A DNA stretch of 64,000 bases from Neolewinella lacunae (GTDB taxonomy: Bacteria > Bacteroidota > Bacteroidia > Chitinophagales > Saprospiraceae). Both the position numbers and the translations under genes were made by a program. The stretch lies in assembly GCF_014349155.1 (NCBI RefSeq), contig NZ_JACSIT010000067.1:1-64000 (forward strand), written 5' to 3'. Below the pieces are notes generated by a model, which saw nothing but the letters and a program-made list of their open reading frames with translations, did no database searches and was not told the origin of the DNA. Of this stretch, positions 50,484-59,597 are shown one piece after another (position 1 is the stretch's first letter; the number at the start of each line of letters is the position of its first letter).

Positions 50484-52637
50484 ATGATCAGCGAAGAAAG
50501 TGTAAGAGAGGTACTGGAGACTGCCCGCGTAGAAGACGTGGTGGGTGACTACGTGAACCTGCGGCGCAGCGGGCAAAACCTGACGGGCTTATGCCCATTT
50601 CACAATGAAAAAACGCCGAGTTTTAACGTCAACCCGGCGCGCAACATTTACAAATGCTTCGGATGTGGGGAGGGGGGCGACCCGGTAAAGTTCCTGATGA
50701 CGCTGGAGCAGTTGTCGTTCCCCGACGCTATTCGTCGGTTGGCAGCCCGTTATAACCTGAAGCTTGACGAAACGGAAGTAAGCCAGGAAGAGCGGGAAGA
50801 AAAGCAGGAAAAAGAGAGTTTGCTGCTGGTCAATGAGTTTGCCCAGCGTTGGTTTGCCGACCAACTCTACAAAACGGACGAGGGCAAGAGTGTGGGCCTG
50901 AGTTACTTCCGCAGCCGGGGCTTCCGCCAGGAGGTGATGGAAAAGTTTGGCCTGGGCTACGCGCCCTTGCAAAGGGATGGCCTCTACCTGGCGGCTACCA
51001 AGGCGGGCTACCCTGCGGAGCAACTCCAGCAGCTGGGGCTGGTCCGTGACCGCCGCGACTTCTTCTTTGACCGGGTAATGTTCACGATTCACAACCTGCA
51101 GGGTAAGCCCATTGCCTTTGCGGGGAGAATCCTGAAAAAGGACGTCAAGGCCCCGAAATACGTCAATTCTCCTGAGTCGGAAGTATACCACAAATCCGAC
51201 GTCCTCTACGGTCTTTACCAGGCGCGGCAGGCGGTGCGCAAGCTCGACAATGTGTACATGGTAGAAGGTTACACTGACGTGATCAGCCTGCACCAGAGTG
51301 GCATTGAGAACGTGGTGGCCACTTCCGGCACCAGCCTTACTCCGGGCCAGGCCAGGCTGGTGGGCCGGCAGACCGAAAACGTTACGTTGCTGTACGACGG
51401 CGATAAGGCGGGCATCAAGGCCGCGCTGCGGGGCGTGGATGTGCTTCTGTTGGCGGGCCTCAACGTGCGGGTTGTTGTTTTGCCCGACGGAGAAGACCCT
51501 GACAGCTATTTGCAGCGGGTGGGGGCAACTTCCTTCGGGGAATTCCTGGAGCAGAATCGCCAGGACTTTTTGTTTTTCAAAGCGGATTTACTGCTGGGGG
51601 AAGCGGGCAACGACGTGGCGGGCCGCAGCGACGCCATTCGCTCCAGCATCGCCACGCTGGCCCTGGTGGAAGACCCCCTTAAGCGGGCGGGTTATCTCCA
51701 ACAGTTCACCGCTAAACTGGGCCTCGAGGAAAGCTTGCTGGTCAACCTCGTCAACCAGGCCATCGCCGAGCGGCGGGCGGAAGTCAGGCGCGACCAGGAA
51801 CGCGAAGAACGGCAGCGCGAGCGCAGGGCCCGGGACCTGGGGGCGGAGCCTTCTCCCCCACCCCGCCACGATTTTCCGGCCGAAGACGATGCCTGGGCTG
51901 GCCTGACGGAACCCGGTTTTGCGGAGGGATCAGACGCTCCGCCGCCAGTAGAATGGGATGGCTGGGAAGGCCTGGAAGAACCTGGCTACGAAACGGCCCA
52001 GGAACTGCCGCCCGGAGAGTTCGTCCCCCCGATCGGCGCCCCGCCCCGCAACGATGCCGTGGCAGATGCCCTTCTCTACTCCGGCCACACCTTCCAGGAA
52101 AAAGAACTTACGCAGTTGTTGATCCACTACGGAAGCAAGGATTACAATGCGGAGGGAACGGGCTCCATCGCCGCGTACCTGACCCACAACGTGGCCGATA
52201 TGCTGGCTGACTTCGACGGAGGGGCCTACCGGAAAGTCTTTACACTGGCGCTGGACTACGTGGCGCAGCACCACCGCGGCCCTGCGCCAGAGTGGTATAT
52301 GCACCACCCCGACCCGGAGGTCAGGGAAGTGGCGGCCTTCGTGCCTCCCACTTACCCGCTGAGTCCCAACTGGAAAGAGAAGTACAAGGTATACCTCCGG
52401 CAAAAGCCGCCCGAGGAAAACTATGTGCTGGTGGCCGAAAACCTGCTGCGGATCTTCCGACTGGCTAAGATTGACCGAAAATGCCGTGACAACCTCACCA
52501 CCATCCGGCAGCTGGAGGCGGCGGAGGACTGGCCCAAGGTGGAGCTCCACACCAAATTGCAGATGCGCCTGAACGAAATGCGAAGGGCCCTGGCCAGTGA
52601 GTTGGGGACGGTGGCGACTTCGAACCGGAAGTTTTAG
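50484..52637 (+). CDS. dnaG: DNA primase DnaG
   Basis: 717 residues, with an N-terminal CHC2 zinc finger (CPFHNEKTPSFNV...YKCFGCGEGGD), the primase core with Toprim acidic motifs (VEGYTDVISLHQ and LLYDGDKAG) and a longer C-terminal region that is acidic and Pro-rich near 440-520 before the helicase-interacting end. It makes RNA primers for replication. Slightly longer than E. coli DnaG because of that linker. Start ATG 50484; a TATCTTGA box lies just upstream. Confidence 0.96.
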   Translation: MISEESVREVLETARVEDVVGDYVNLRRSGQNLTGLCPFHNEKTPSFNVNPARNIYKCFGCGEGGDPVKFLMTLEQLSFPDAIRRLAARYNLKLDETEVSQEEREEKQEKESLLLVNEFAQRWFADQLYKTDEGKSVGLSYFRSRGFRQEVMEKFGLGYAPLQRDGLYLAATKAGYPAEQLQQLGLVRDRRDFFFDRVMFTIHNLQGKPIAFAGRILKKDVKAPKYVNSPESEVYHKSDVLYGLYQARQAVRKLDNVYMVEGYTDVISLHQSGIENVVATSGTSLTPGQARLVGRQTENVTLLYDGDKAGIKAALRGVDVLLLAGLNVRVVVLPDGEDPDSYLQRVGATSFGEFLEQNRQDFLFFKADLLLGEAGNDVAGRSDAIRSSIATLALVEDPLKRAGYLQQFTAKLGLEESLLVNLVNQAIAERRAEVRRDQEREERQRERRARDLGAEPSPPPRHDFPAEDDAWAGLTEPGFAEGSDAPPPVEWDGWEGLEEPGYETAQELPPGEFVPPIGAPPRNDAVADALLYSGHTFQEKELTQLLIHYGSKDYNAEGTGSIAAYLTHNVADMLADFDGGAYRKVFTLALDYVAQHHRGPAPEWYMHHPDPEVREVAAFVPPTYPLSPNWKEKYKVYLRQKPPEENYVLVAENLLRIFRLAKIDRKCRDNLTTIRQLEAAEDWPKVELHTKLQMRLNEMRRALASELGTVATSNRKF

Positions 52638-52776
52638 CGGAGGTGTAGCTATCCCGCCCAGCACGGGAATCTCCGCTGCGGAAGGAGTGGGAAAGCCAGC
52701 GCTGTTGTCCGTCGTGAGGAGTGTCAACGCCTAGCGAAAATTCGCTATTCAACTTGCGTACCCGGCGGGCACCCGT

Positions 52777-52784
52777 TACCTTTG
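52777..52784 (+). promoter_or_regulatory. TAnnTTTG box five bases before a start codon
   Basis: TACCTTTG, then GGCGG..., then ATG at 52790; it excludes the longer frame starting at 52721. Confidence 0.65.
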
Positions 52785-52789
52785 GCGGC

Positions 52790-54133
52790 ATGGTACAGTC
52801 GATCATTTTCAGTCTCGTAGCCTTCGTAGCGCTCGGTAGCGCCTTCCTCCGTTTTCGGCGGGTGTACAGCAACATCCAGCTTGGGAAGGCGGAGCCGGTA
52901 GAAGGCCCGGTGGCGGAGCGTTGGAAGAATATGCTGCTGGTGGCCTTTGGGCAAAAGAAAATGTTTAACCGCATGGTTCCGGCCGTGCTGCACTTTGTGT
53001 TGTACGCGGCATTTGTCTTTACGCAGATTGAGCTGATCGAGATTTTCATCGACGGCGTATTTGGCGTACACCGCTTTTTTGCGACGCGGCTGGGGGGCTT
53101 TTACAACTTCGTGATTGGTACGATTGAGGTGTTGTCCCTCTTGGCTTTCGTAGCGACGGTAATCTTCTTGGTACGGCGCAACCTGCTGTTTATTCCGCGC
53201 TTCCATAAGGCGGAGATGACACGCTGGCCGAAGTTGGACGCTAACCTGATCCTGATTTTTGAGGTGGTGCTGCTCCTTTGCATTTTCACGATGAACGGGA
53301 CCGATGAGGTTTTGCAGTCCATCGCCCCTGCTTACTATCCGGAGACCAACCTCGCCGTCAGCGCTTGGCTAGGCCCCGCCATTTTTGGGGGTCTGGGGGA
53401 AGGACCCCTGCGGGTGCTGGAGCGCATCGGCTGGTGGGGGCACATTGCGATGGTGTTTGTCTTTCTCAACTACCTGCCCATTTCCAAGCACTTGCACATT
53501 TTGCTGGCCTTTCCGAACACGTGGTTTGCGCGGCTGCGGCCGAAGGGAGAACTGGGCAATATGCCGGAGATCATGTACGAGGTGAAGTCGATGATGGGCA
53601 TTGAAGACCCCGCTGCTCCGCCACCCAACCCCAATGCGGAACTGCCCGCCTTCGGGGCCAATGATGTATTTGATATGAGCCGCGTTGAATTGCTCGGGGC
53701 CTTCAGCTGCACGGAATGTGGGCGTTGTACTGCGGTTTGTCCGGCCAACATCACGGGCAAAGCCCTGAGCCCCCGCAAAATCGTGATGGACGTGCGCGAC
53801 CGGGCAGAGGAAGTCGGGGAAAAACTCCGCAGCGGCAATCCGGAATTTGCCAAAGACCAGCAGCAGCCCCTTTCAGCGACCAATTTCGACGATGGCCGCA
53901 GCCTCTGGGACTTCATCACCCGCGAAGAAATCCACGCCTGCACCACCTGCAACGCCTGTGTTGAGGCTTGCCCGGTCCTCATCAACCCCTTGGAGATGAT
54001 CATGCAGTTGCGCCGCCACGAAATCCTCACCGAAGCCGCCGGACCCCAGGATTGGCTCCCCCTTTTCAATTCCATCGAAAACCAGCAACGCGCCTGGAGC
54101 GTCGGGACGAGCCGAACAGCCTGGGCGGAGTAG
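52790..54133 (+). CDS. Membrane-bound 4Fe-4S oxidoreductase subunit
   Basis: 447 residues. About five N-terminal membrane helices (QSIIFSLVAFVALGSAFL, LHFVLYAAFVFTQIELI and others) are followed by two 4Fe-4S motifs, CTECGRCTAVCPANITGK and CTTCNACVEACPVLINP, the arrangement of heterodisulfide-reductase-like electron-transfer proteins. It likely passes electrons between the quinone pool and the soluble CCG-domain protein encoded next (118 bp on). Physiological donor and acceptor are unknown. Confidence 0.88.
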   Translation: MVQSIIFSLVAFVALGSAFLRFRRVYSNIQLGKAEPVEGPVAERWKNMLLVAFGQKKMFNRMVPAVLHFVLYAAFVFTQIELIEIFIDGVFGVHRFFATRLGGFYNFVIGTIEVLSLLAFVATVIFLVRRNLLFIPRFHKAEMTRWPKLDANLILIFEVVLLLCIFTMNGTDEVLQSIAPAYYPETNLAVSAWLGPAIFGGLGEGPLRVLERIGWWGHIAMVFVFLNYLPISKHLHILLAFPNTWFARLRPKGELGNMPEIMYEVKSMMGIEDPAAPPPNPNAELPAFGANDVFDMSRVELLGAFSCTECGRCTAVCPANITGKALSPRKIVMDVRDRAEEVGEKLRSGNPEFAKDQQQPLSATNFDDGRSLWDFITREEIHACTTCNACVEACPVLINPLEMIMQLRRHEILTEAAGPQDWLPLFNSIENQQRAWSVGTSRTAWAE

Positions 54134-54251
54134 TTAAATAGTGCAGTTGTTCAATAGTGCACTAGTTCAGGGCTATGGCGCTCCCTTATTTGCTGCGCAG
54201 TACTTCGTGCTCAATTATTCAATTATTCGCTTATTTAATTCCCTCTTCCTC

Positions 54252-55034
54252 ATGCAGATCAAAACCATGGCCCAATTTGCCGCAGAAGACCAAGCCCCGG
54301 AAATCCTCTTTTGGGTAGGCTGTGCGGGCAGCTTCGATGATCGGGCCCAGAAGGTGACCCGGGCCTTCGCCGAGATTTTGACGGCGGTGGGCATTTCTTT
54401 TGCCGTCCTGGGCGATGAGGAGGCCTGCACGGGAGACCCCGCCCGTCGCGCGGGCAACGAGTTTTTGTTTCAAATGACGGCCCTGCAAAATATCCAGACC
54501 CTGAATATGTACGACGTCAAAAAAATGGTCACCGCCTGCCCGCATTGTTTCAATACCATCAAAAATGAATACCCTGCGCTGGGGGGCAATTACGACATCG
54601 TCCACCACACCCAGCTTTTGCAGCAACTCATTGACGATGGGAGGGTCAAAATGACCGACGGCGGGACTTTCAAAGGCCAGCGCATTACCTACCACGACAG
54701 CTGCTACCTGGGCCGGGCCAACGGCATCTACGCCGCACCACGTGCCGTGCTGGAGTCACTCGATGGCCAACTGGTGGAAATGAAACGCAGCAAAACCAAC
54801 GGACTTTGCTGCGGTGCTGGCGGGGCGCAGATGTGGAAAGAAGACGAGCCGGGCGAAAAACGCATCAACGTAGAGCGCATCGAAGAAGCCCTCGCCACGG
54901 GCGCGGAAGTAATCGCCGTCAACTGCCCATTTTGCCTCACAATGATGACCGACGGCGTCTCCGGCAAAGAAAAACAAGACAGCGTGATGGTCTACGACTT
55001 GAGCGAGCTCATCGTAAAGCAAATGCAACGTTAA
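54252..55034 (+). CDS. CCG-domain Fe-S oxidoreductase (HdrB-like)
   Basis: 260 residues with two cysteine-rich CCG-type domains: EILFWVGCAGSFDDR, VTACPHCFNTIKNEY, then ITYHDSCYLGRANG, GLCCGAGGAQMW and AVNCPFCLTMM. Such domains hold a noncubane cluster in HdrB and glycolate/lactate oxidoreductase-like proteins. It pairs with the membrane Fe-S protein upstream. ATG 54252 (MQIKTMAQ) chosen because Bacteroidota relatives begin in this way. Confidence 0.88.
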   Translation: MQIKTMAQFAAEDQAPEILFWVGCAGSFDDRAQKVTRAFAEILTAVGISFAVLGDEEACTGDPARRAGNEFLFQMTALQNIQTLNMYDVKKMVTACPHCFNTIKNEYPALGGNYDIVHHTQLLQQLIDDGRVKMTDGGTFKGQRITYHDSCYLGRANGIYAAPRAVLESLDGQLVEMKRSKTNGLCCGAGGAQMWKEDEPGEKRINVERIEEALATGAEVIAVNCPFCLTMMTDGVSGKEKQDSVMVYDLSELIVKQMQR

Positions 55035-55044
55035 TGTCTCGTTA

Positions 55045-55062
55045 TGGCGCGGCCGCAGGTGC
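55045..55062 (-). repeat. 18-bp dispersed motif, 17/18
   Basis: Minus-strand GCACCTGCGGCCGCGCCA, 10 bp after the CCG-protein stop, in a convergent gap. Confidence 0.85.
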
Positions 55063-55140
55063 AGGGTGAGGGACAAGAAGCACAGGAAGAGCGGAAAGGA
55101 ATGTTCCTTCCTCTACCCTATTCCAGACCTTAGACCACCG

Positions 55141-57072
55141 CTAAAACTCCACCAGGAAGACGTGGGCGGGCCAGTAGGCTGGATCAATAGCCACGTAATT
55201 GGCGCTGCCGTTCCACCAGTACTGTGCGCCAGTCAGCAAATCGGTTACTTTGAAGCCCTGGTGGCCGAGCAAGTCCTGCGGAACACTGACGTGCCCCCCT
55301 TGCCGGTGGTGCTGGTCAAAATTGACGATGGTCCAAATGAAGTTGGTCCGTTCATCGTTCCATTTTACGTAGCTGAGCAGGTTGGGGTTATCGCCGCCGG
55401 TGAAGCGGATGTTGTTGGTTTGCTGGAGGGCGGGGTTCGTCTTGCGCGCGCGGTTGATGAGCGTGTACGCGTCGGTAATGCGGTTGCGGTAAGACCAGTC
55501 GTAGTGCCGTACCATGTATTTTTCGGAGTCGTAGTACTCTTCTTTTCCATTGGTGTTGCCCCGGTTTTCCATCAACTCGTAGCTGGGGCCGTAGAGGCCG
55601 TAGGAACTGGAAAGGGTGGCGGCAAGGAGGAGGCGTTTGACGAACTGGTTGGAGTTGGCGCCCATCATTTCGTAGGCGAGAATGTCGGGCGTGTTGGGCC
55701 AGAAGTTGGGCTGCATGCAATCGGCCAACTCCGTAGTAGTCAACTCAGTAAGGTACTCCCGCATTTCGTGGGGCGTGGTGCGCCAGGTGAAGTAAGTGTA
55801 GCTTTGCTGGAAGCCCCGTTTGGCCAATTCAGCCATGATGGCGGGCCGGGTGAAGGCTTCGGCCAGGAAAATAGTATCCGGGAATTTCGCCGTTGTTTCC
55901 GCAATGATGTATTCCCAGAACCGGTAAGGCTTCGTGTGGGGATTATCGACGCGGAAGATGTTGATGCCCGCTTCGCACCAGTAAATGACTACGCTGAGCA
56001 GTTCTTTCCACAGCGCTACGTGGTCTTCGGTTTCGAAGTTGATCGGAACGATGTCCTGGTACTTCTTTGGCGGATTTTCAGCGTACATGATGCTCCCATC
56101 GGGCCGCCAGATGAACCACTCGGGGTGCTCGGTGATGTAGGGATGATCGGGGGCACACTGGAAGGCAAGGTCGAGGGCGACGTCGATATCGAAACCTTGT
56201 TTGGCCCGTTTGATGAGCTGCTTGTAATCCTCAATGTTGCCCAGCTCAGGCAGGATGGCCTTGTGGCCGCCCTCCGCTGCACCGATGGCCCATGGACTGC
56301 CTGGCTCACCTTCCATGGCGGTAACGGCGTTGTTACGCCCTTTCCGGTTTTTGCGACCGATAGGGTGGACGGGCGGCATGTAGAGTACATCAAAACCCAT
56401 CTCTTCGAGCCGGGGCAGCAGCGCCTCCACGTCTTTGAAGGTTCCGGAGCGACTGATGTCGGGCGAAGCGGAGCGGGGGAAAATCTCGTACCAGCTGCTG
56501 AAGCGTTCGCGCAGGCGCCCCACTTTGACCCGCAGCGAGTGATCGTAGACAGTCTCGAAGCGCCGCAGGGGGTAATCGAGGATCAGCTGCGCAAAAACGG
56601 GGCCGAGGATGTACTGTACCACCAGGGCCTGGTCTTCACCGCCCATGGTCTGGATCGCATTGCGGAGTTCTCCCTGCTCTTTTTTAGGCCGTTGCTTCAG
56701 GGCTTCGGTCAGGAGGTTAGCGCCAATGGCAATCTCGACTCCCATATCCTGGCCGTCGGCGTGCTTTTTCTTGAAGCCCCGGTACCAGGTCAGTAGCTGG
56801 TCTACCCAGGCGACGAGGCGATAGTGGTAGATGGTTTGCTCGGTTACGCGGAAGCTGGCCGTCCAGTGGTCGTTGGGGTGTTCCTCCATTTCGACGCTCG
56901 TCCAGCGCTTGGCCTTGTCGGTGCGGTACTCTACTACGGCACGGAGGTAATCGTGGCCATCGCCAAAAATACTGGCGGAAACGTTGACGCTTTCCCCCAC
57001 CACCCGCTGGATCAGGAATCTGCCGTTGTTGATTTGCGGCTTGACGTGGTCGATGACGGAGCGGTTCTGCAT
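55141..57072 (-). CDS. glgE: Alpha-1,4-glucan:maltose-1-phosphate maltosyltransferase GlgE
   Basis: 643 residues of GH13_3. It extends alpha-glucan using maltose-1-phosphate made by maltokinase. Order: N-terminal beta domain, helical insert, then the catalytic barrel with MGFDVLYMPPVHPIG, LDLAFQCAPDHPY, the nucleophile Asp in NIFRVDNPHTKP and acid/base Glu in IFLAEAFTRP. Start taken at ATG 57072; 57111 would add 13 residues. Partner maltokinase is encoded at 32562-34094. Confidence 0.95.
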   Translation of the reverse strand: MQNRSVIDHVKPQINNGRFLIQRVVGESVNVSASIFGDGHDYLRAVVEYRTDKAKRWTSVEMEEHPNDHWTASFRVTEQTIYHYRLVAWVDQLLTWYRGFKKKHADGQDMGVEIAIGANLLTEALKQRPKKEQGELRNAIQTMGGEDQALVVQYILGPVFAQLILDYPLRRFETVYDHSLRVKVGRLRERFSSWYEIFPRSASPDISRSGTFKDVEALLPRLEEMGFDVLYMPPVHPIGRKNRKGRNNAVTAMEGEPGSPWAIGAAEGGHKAILPELGNIEDYKQLIKRAKQGFDIDVALDLAFQCAPDHPYITEHPEWFIWRPDGSIMYAENPPKKYQDIVPINFETEDHVALWKELLSVVIYWCEAGINIFRVDNPHTKPYRFWEYIIAETTAKFPDTIFLAEAFTRPAIMAELAKRGFQQSYTYFTWRTTPHEMREYLTELTTTELADCMQPNFWPNTPDILAYEMMGANSNQFVKRLLLAATLSSSYGLYGPSYELMENRGNTNGKEEYYDSEKYMVRHYDWSYRNRITDAYTLINRARKTNPALQQTNNIRFTGGDNPNLLSYVKWNDERTNFIWTIVNFDQHHRQGGHVSVPQDLLGHQGFKVTDLLTGAQYWWNGSANYVAIDPAYWPAHVFLVEF

Positions 57073-57500
57073 AATGGGGGTCTCGTACTTTGGAAGTGCA
57101 ATGTTAGGCAAAAAGCCTTAATGGTAAAAGCACCGCAGGCAAGGATGGTTCGGGCTGGAGGGAGAAAGCCTGGCCAGGCCCGAAGGCCGCGCCTAAGCCC
57201 TTCAGCGAGTATGCGGAAGATAGCAAAAAATTTATAATAAGTTAAAGTAAGCGGCGTGCGGGGGCAGACTTGCACCGCTCACCGTCCGCTACCACCGCTC
57301 CTGCGTTCGCGCCCACCGTTCCCTCAAGAAGCGTAAATCTTAAGATTTCATTACACAATTTTTACGCGCACTATGCTGCTTTAATATTGGTTGCCTGGTT
57401 TTGCCCCGGTGGAGCGCAGGCAATATTTTTCAACCGATTTACCGATGTGCACCTCCTTTACTATCCGCACGTTCGCTCACCATTATTCAATCCCAAAACC
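57073..57500. other. 428-bp divergent gap between glgE and the caspase gene
   Basis: No gene. A possible TATCTTCC promoter box for glgE lies near 57211-57218 on the minus strand. A weaker copy of the dispersed motif (GCTCCTGCGTTCGCGCCC, 57299-57316) is present. AT-rich from 57225 to 57245 and 57335 to 57365. Confidence 0.5.
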
Positions 57501-59165
57501 ATGACCCGCCTAATTCTCTTCCTGCTCCTGGTAGGCTCCTTTACTTCGCTGTCTGCCCAGCAAGGGCAATGCCAGCGTGGCGACTGCCTCGACGGCAACG
57601 GCCTGTACCGATTCCCCGACGGGGCCACGTACGATGGCAATTTCCGGCGCGGCAAATTCAGCGGCATCGGCGTGCTGAAGTACCCCGGCGGTGGCCTTTA
57701 CGTAGGCAACTGGCACAACTCCTTGCAGGAAGGGGAAGGGCGCATGACGGAGGCCGATGGCACCGTCTACTTCGGAGGCTTTCACCAGGGCAAACGCCAC
57801 GGTACGGGCACCCTTACCTTCCAGAATACGACGAAGATCGTGGCCACCTGGGCCTACGGCACCATCAAGGGACCAGCGGAAGTAACTTTTGCCAACCGCG
57901 ACTTCTACCGGGGTGAAGTGTACGGTACCCAACTGGCGGGCCTGGGCACCATGCAGTACGCCAATGGCGATACCTACACCGGCCAGTGGCTGGGTAACGA
58001 GCGGCAGGGACACGGCAAAATGACCTTCGAAGACGGTACCACTCTGGAGGGAGAATGGGACCGCAATGAATTCCAGGCCGATTGGTCGACCCTCGGCTAC
58101 CAGGGCAACCCGGCGCTGGCCAGTAACTGCAACAGCGGCTGCCCCGACGGAACGGGAAAATACCAGTATCCCAACGGCGCCGTGTTCTACGGTAAGATCC
58201 AGTCCGGTCAGCCCGCTGGCAATGGCTCCGTAAATTACCCCTCCGGCAACGTCTACCACGGTGGCTACGATAACCACCAGCCCGAAGGATTGGGCATCAT
58301 GTACTACGCCGACGGCGAAATGCACGGCGGGCTCTGGCGCGGTGGGCAGCTCTACCGTCGCCTGTTTGCCGCCACTGGCCGGCCCGCCAAAAACGTTACC
58401 CCCGACTACGACGAGCGCGTCAAGATCTGGGCCGTCGTCGTCGGCGCCGCCCGCTACACCCACATGCGCACGCTGAAGTACACCGACGACGACGCCTACC
58501 AGCTCTTCGCCTTCCTCAAAAGCGTCGAAGGCGGTGCCCTGCCCGAAGAGCAAATCAAAGTCCTGATCGACGAAGACGCCACCCATCGCAACATCATCAT
58601 GGCCATGCGCGACGTCTACCAACAGGCCGATGAAAACGACGTGATCCTTTTCTACTTCAGTGGCCACGGTCTGCCCGGCGCCTTCCTGCCCGTGGACTAC
58701 GACGGCTTCTCCAACCGCCTGGAGCATTACCAACTCCGCGACGCCCTCCTGGCCAGCCGCGCCAAGCATAAACTCGTCATCGCCGACGCCTGCCACAGCG
58801 GAAGCCTCGGCGGACGCAGCGATCTCGACCAAGCCTTGGCGAGCCGCAACGGCGGCGTCGACGCAGCCCTCAACGCCTACTACGACGCCCTCAACCAGGC
58901 ACAGGCCTCCACTGCCCTGCTCCTCTCCAGCAAGGGAGAAGAGATCAGTCTCGAAGACGGCGGCCTGCGCAGCGGCGTCTTCAGCCACTACTTGATCCGC
59001 GGCATGAAGGGCGAAGCCGACGAAAACGGCGACCGCCTCGTCTCCATCCAGGAACTCTTCAGCTTCATCCACCGCGAAGTGCGCCGCTACACCGGCAACA
59101 TCCAAACGCCAACCCTGACGGGCACCTACGACGAAGTGATGCCTGTGGCGGTCATGCGGCGCTAG
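57501..59165 (+). CDS. Secreted MORN-repeat caspase-family peptidase
   Basis: 554 residues. A signal peptide (MTRLILFLLLVGSFTSLSAQ) is followed by about eight MORN repeats (units such as GTYDGNFRRGKFSGIG, YVGNWHNSLQEGEGRM, YTGQWLGNERQGHGKM) over residues 25-290, then a caspase-like C14 domain with catalytic His in YFSGHGLPGAFLP (H389) and Cys in VIADACHSGSLGG (C431). The Asp before the Cys suggests metacaspase-type basic specificity. Bacterial orthocaspases act in proteolytic signalling or cell death; a secreted MORN fusion is unusual. ATG 57501 is chosen because the signal peptide starts there. Confidence 0.9.
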   Translation: MTRLILFLLLVGSFTSLSAQQGQCQRGDCLDGNGLYRFPDGATYDGNFRRGKFSGIGVLKYPGGGLYVGNWHNSLQEGEGRMTEADGTVYFGGFHQGKRHGTGTLTFQNTTKIVATWAYGTIKGPAEVTFANRDFYRGEVYGTQLAGLGTMQYANGDTYTGQWLGNERQGHGKMTFEDGTTLEGEWDRNEFQADWSTLGYQGNPALASNCNSGCPDGTGKYQYPNGAVFYGKIQSGQPAGNGSVNYPSGNVYHGGYDNHQPEGLGIMYYADGEMHGGLWRGGQLYRRLFAATGRPAKNVTPDYDERVKIWAVVVGAARYTHMRTLKYTDDDAYQLFAFLKSVEGGALPEEQIKVLIDEDATHRNIIMAMRDVYQQADENDVILFYFSGHGLPGAFLPVDYDGFSNRLEHYQLRDALLASRAKHKLVIADACHSGSLGGRSDLDQALASRNGGVDAALNAYYDALNQAQASTALLLSSKGEEISLEDGGLRSGVFSHYLIRGMKGEADENGDRLVSIQELFSFIHREVRRYTGNIQTPTLTGTYDEVMPVAVMRR

Positions 59166-59196
59166 AAAAATGTCAGGTTGGAACTATGCAACGTAG

Positions 59197-59433
59197 ATAG
59201 TCGCCAGCAATTCTCAGTTTAGGCATTTGGAGCTTATTACCTTGCTAAAATCAGGGGCAGTTTCTCCGCTGCTGGTTGAAAAAGTCACCCTGGCGAAATA
59301 AAATTTTGCTCCTTGCCAAAATCTAATTCGAAAGGGCATCCCTCTCCGTTGGACGCGTTTTCTGGGGTAGGGGCCCCAGAAATAAGCCGAGGGAGAGGGA
59401 TTAAAGGCTAAACTGAGAATTGCTGGATAGTCG
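59197..59433. mobile_element. 223-bp MITE-like element with 7-bp target duplication
   Basis: Perfect 19-bp terminal inverted repeats CCAGCAATTCTCAGTTTAG (59204-59222) and its inverse (59408-59426), flanked directly on both sides by ATAGTCG (59197-59203 and 59427-59433). The interior has nested hairpins (CCCTCTCC/GGAGAGGG and TTTCTGGGG/CCCCAGAAA) and no coding capacity, so it needs a transposase in trans. Confidence 0.9.
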
Positions 59434-59467
59434 CTGATTTTCAGATGCGTTAGATTGTAAAGGGCTT

Positions 59468-59533
59468 AGTTCGGTAGTTTTGTAGTTCGGTAGTGGACAA
59501 TACCCCACTACCGAACTACAAAACTACCGAACT
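59468..59533. terminator. Perfect 29-bp-arm hairpin between convergent genes
   Basis: Arms 59468-59496 and 59505-59533 are exactly complementary (AGTTCGGTAGTTTTGTAG... ), loop of 8 bases. Built from AGTTCGGTAGT units like the hairpin at 24195-24307. Probably a bidirectional terminator. Confidence 0.75.
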
Positions 59534-59597
59534 ACAAAACTGCCTGCTAAAGAAAGCTCAACCTCACGTGAAGGAAAAAGAGGGGAGCGAAAGGAAA

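Larger units (their letters stand above)
59166..59597. other. Convergent gap with a MITE and a long hairpin
   Basis: Contains the 223-bp inverted-repeat element at 59204-59426 and the 29-bp-arm hairpin at 59468-59533. No gene. Confidence 0.8.
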
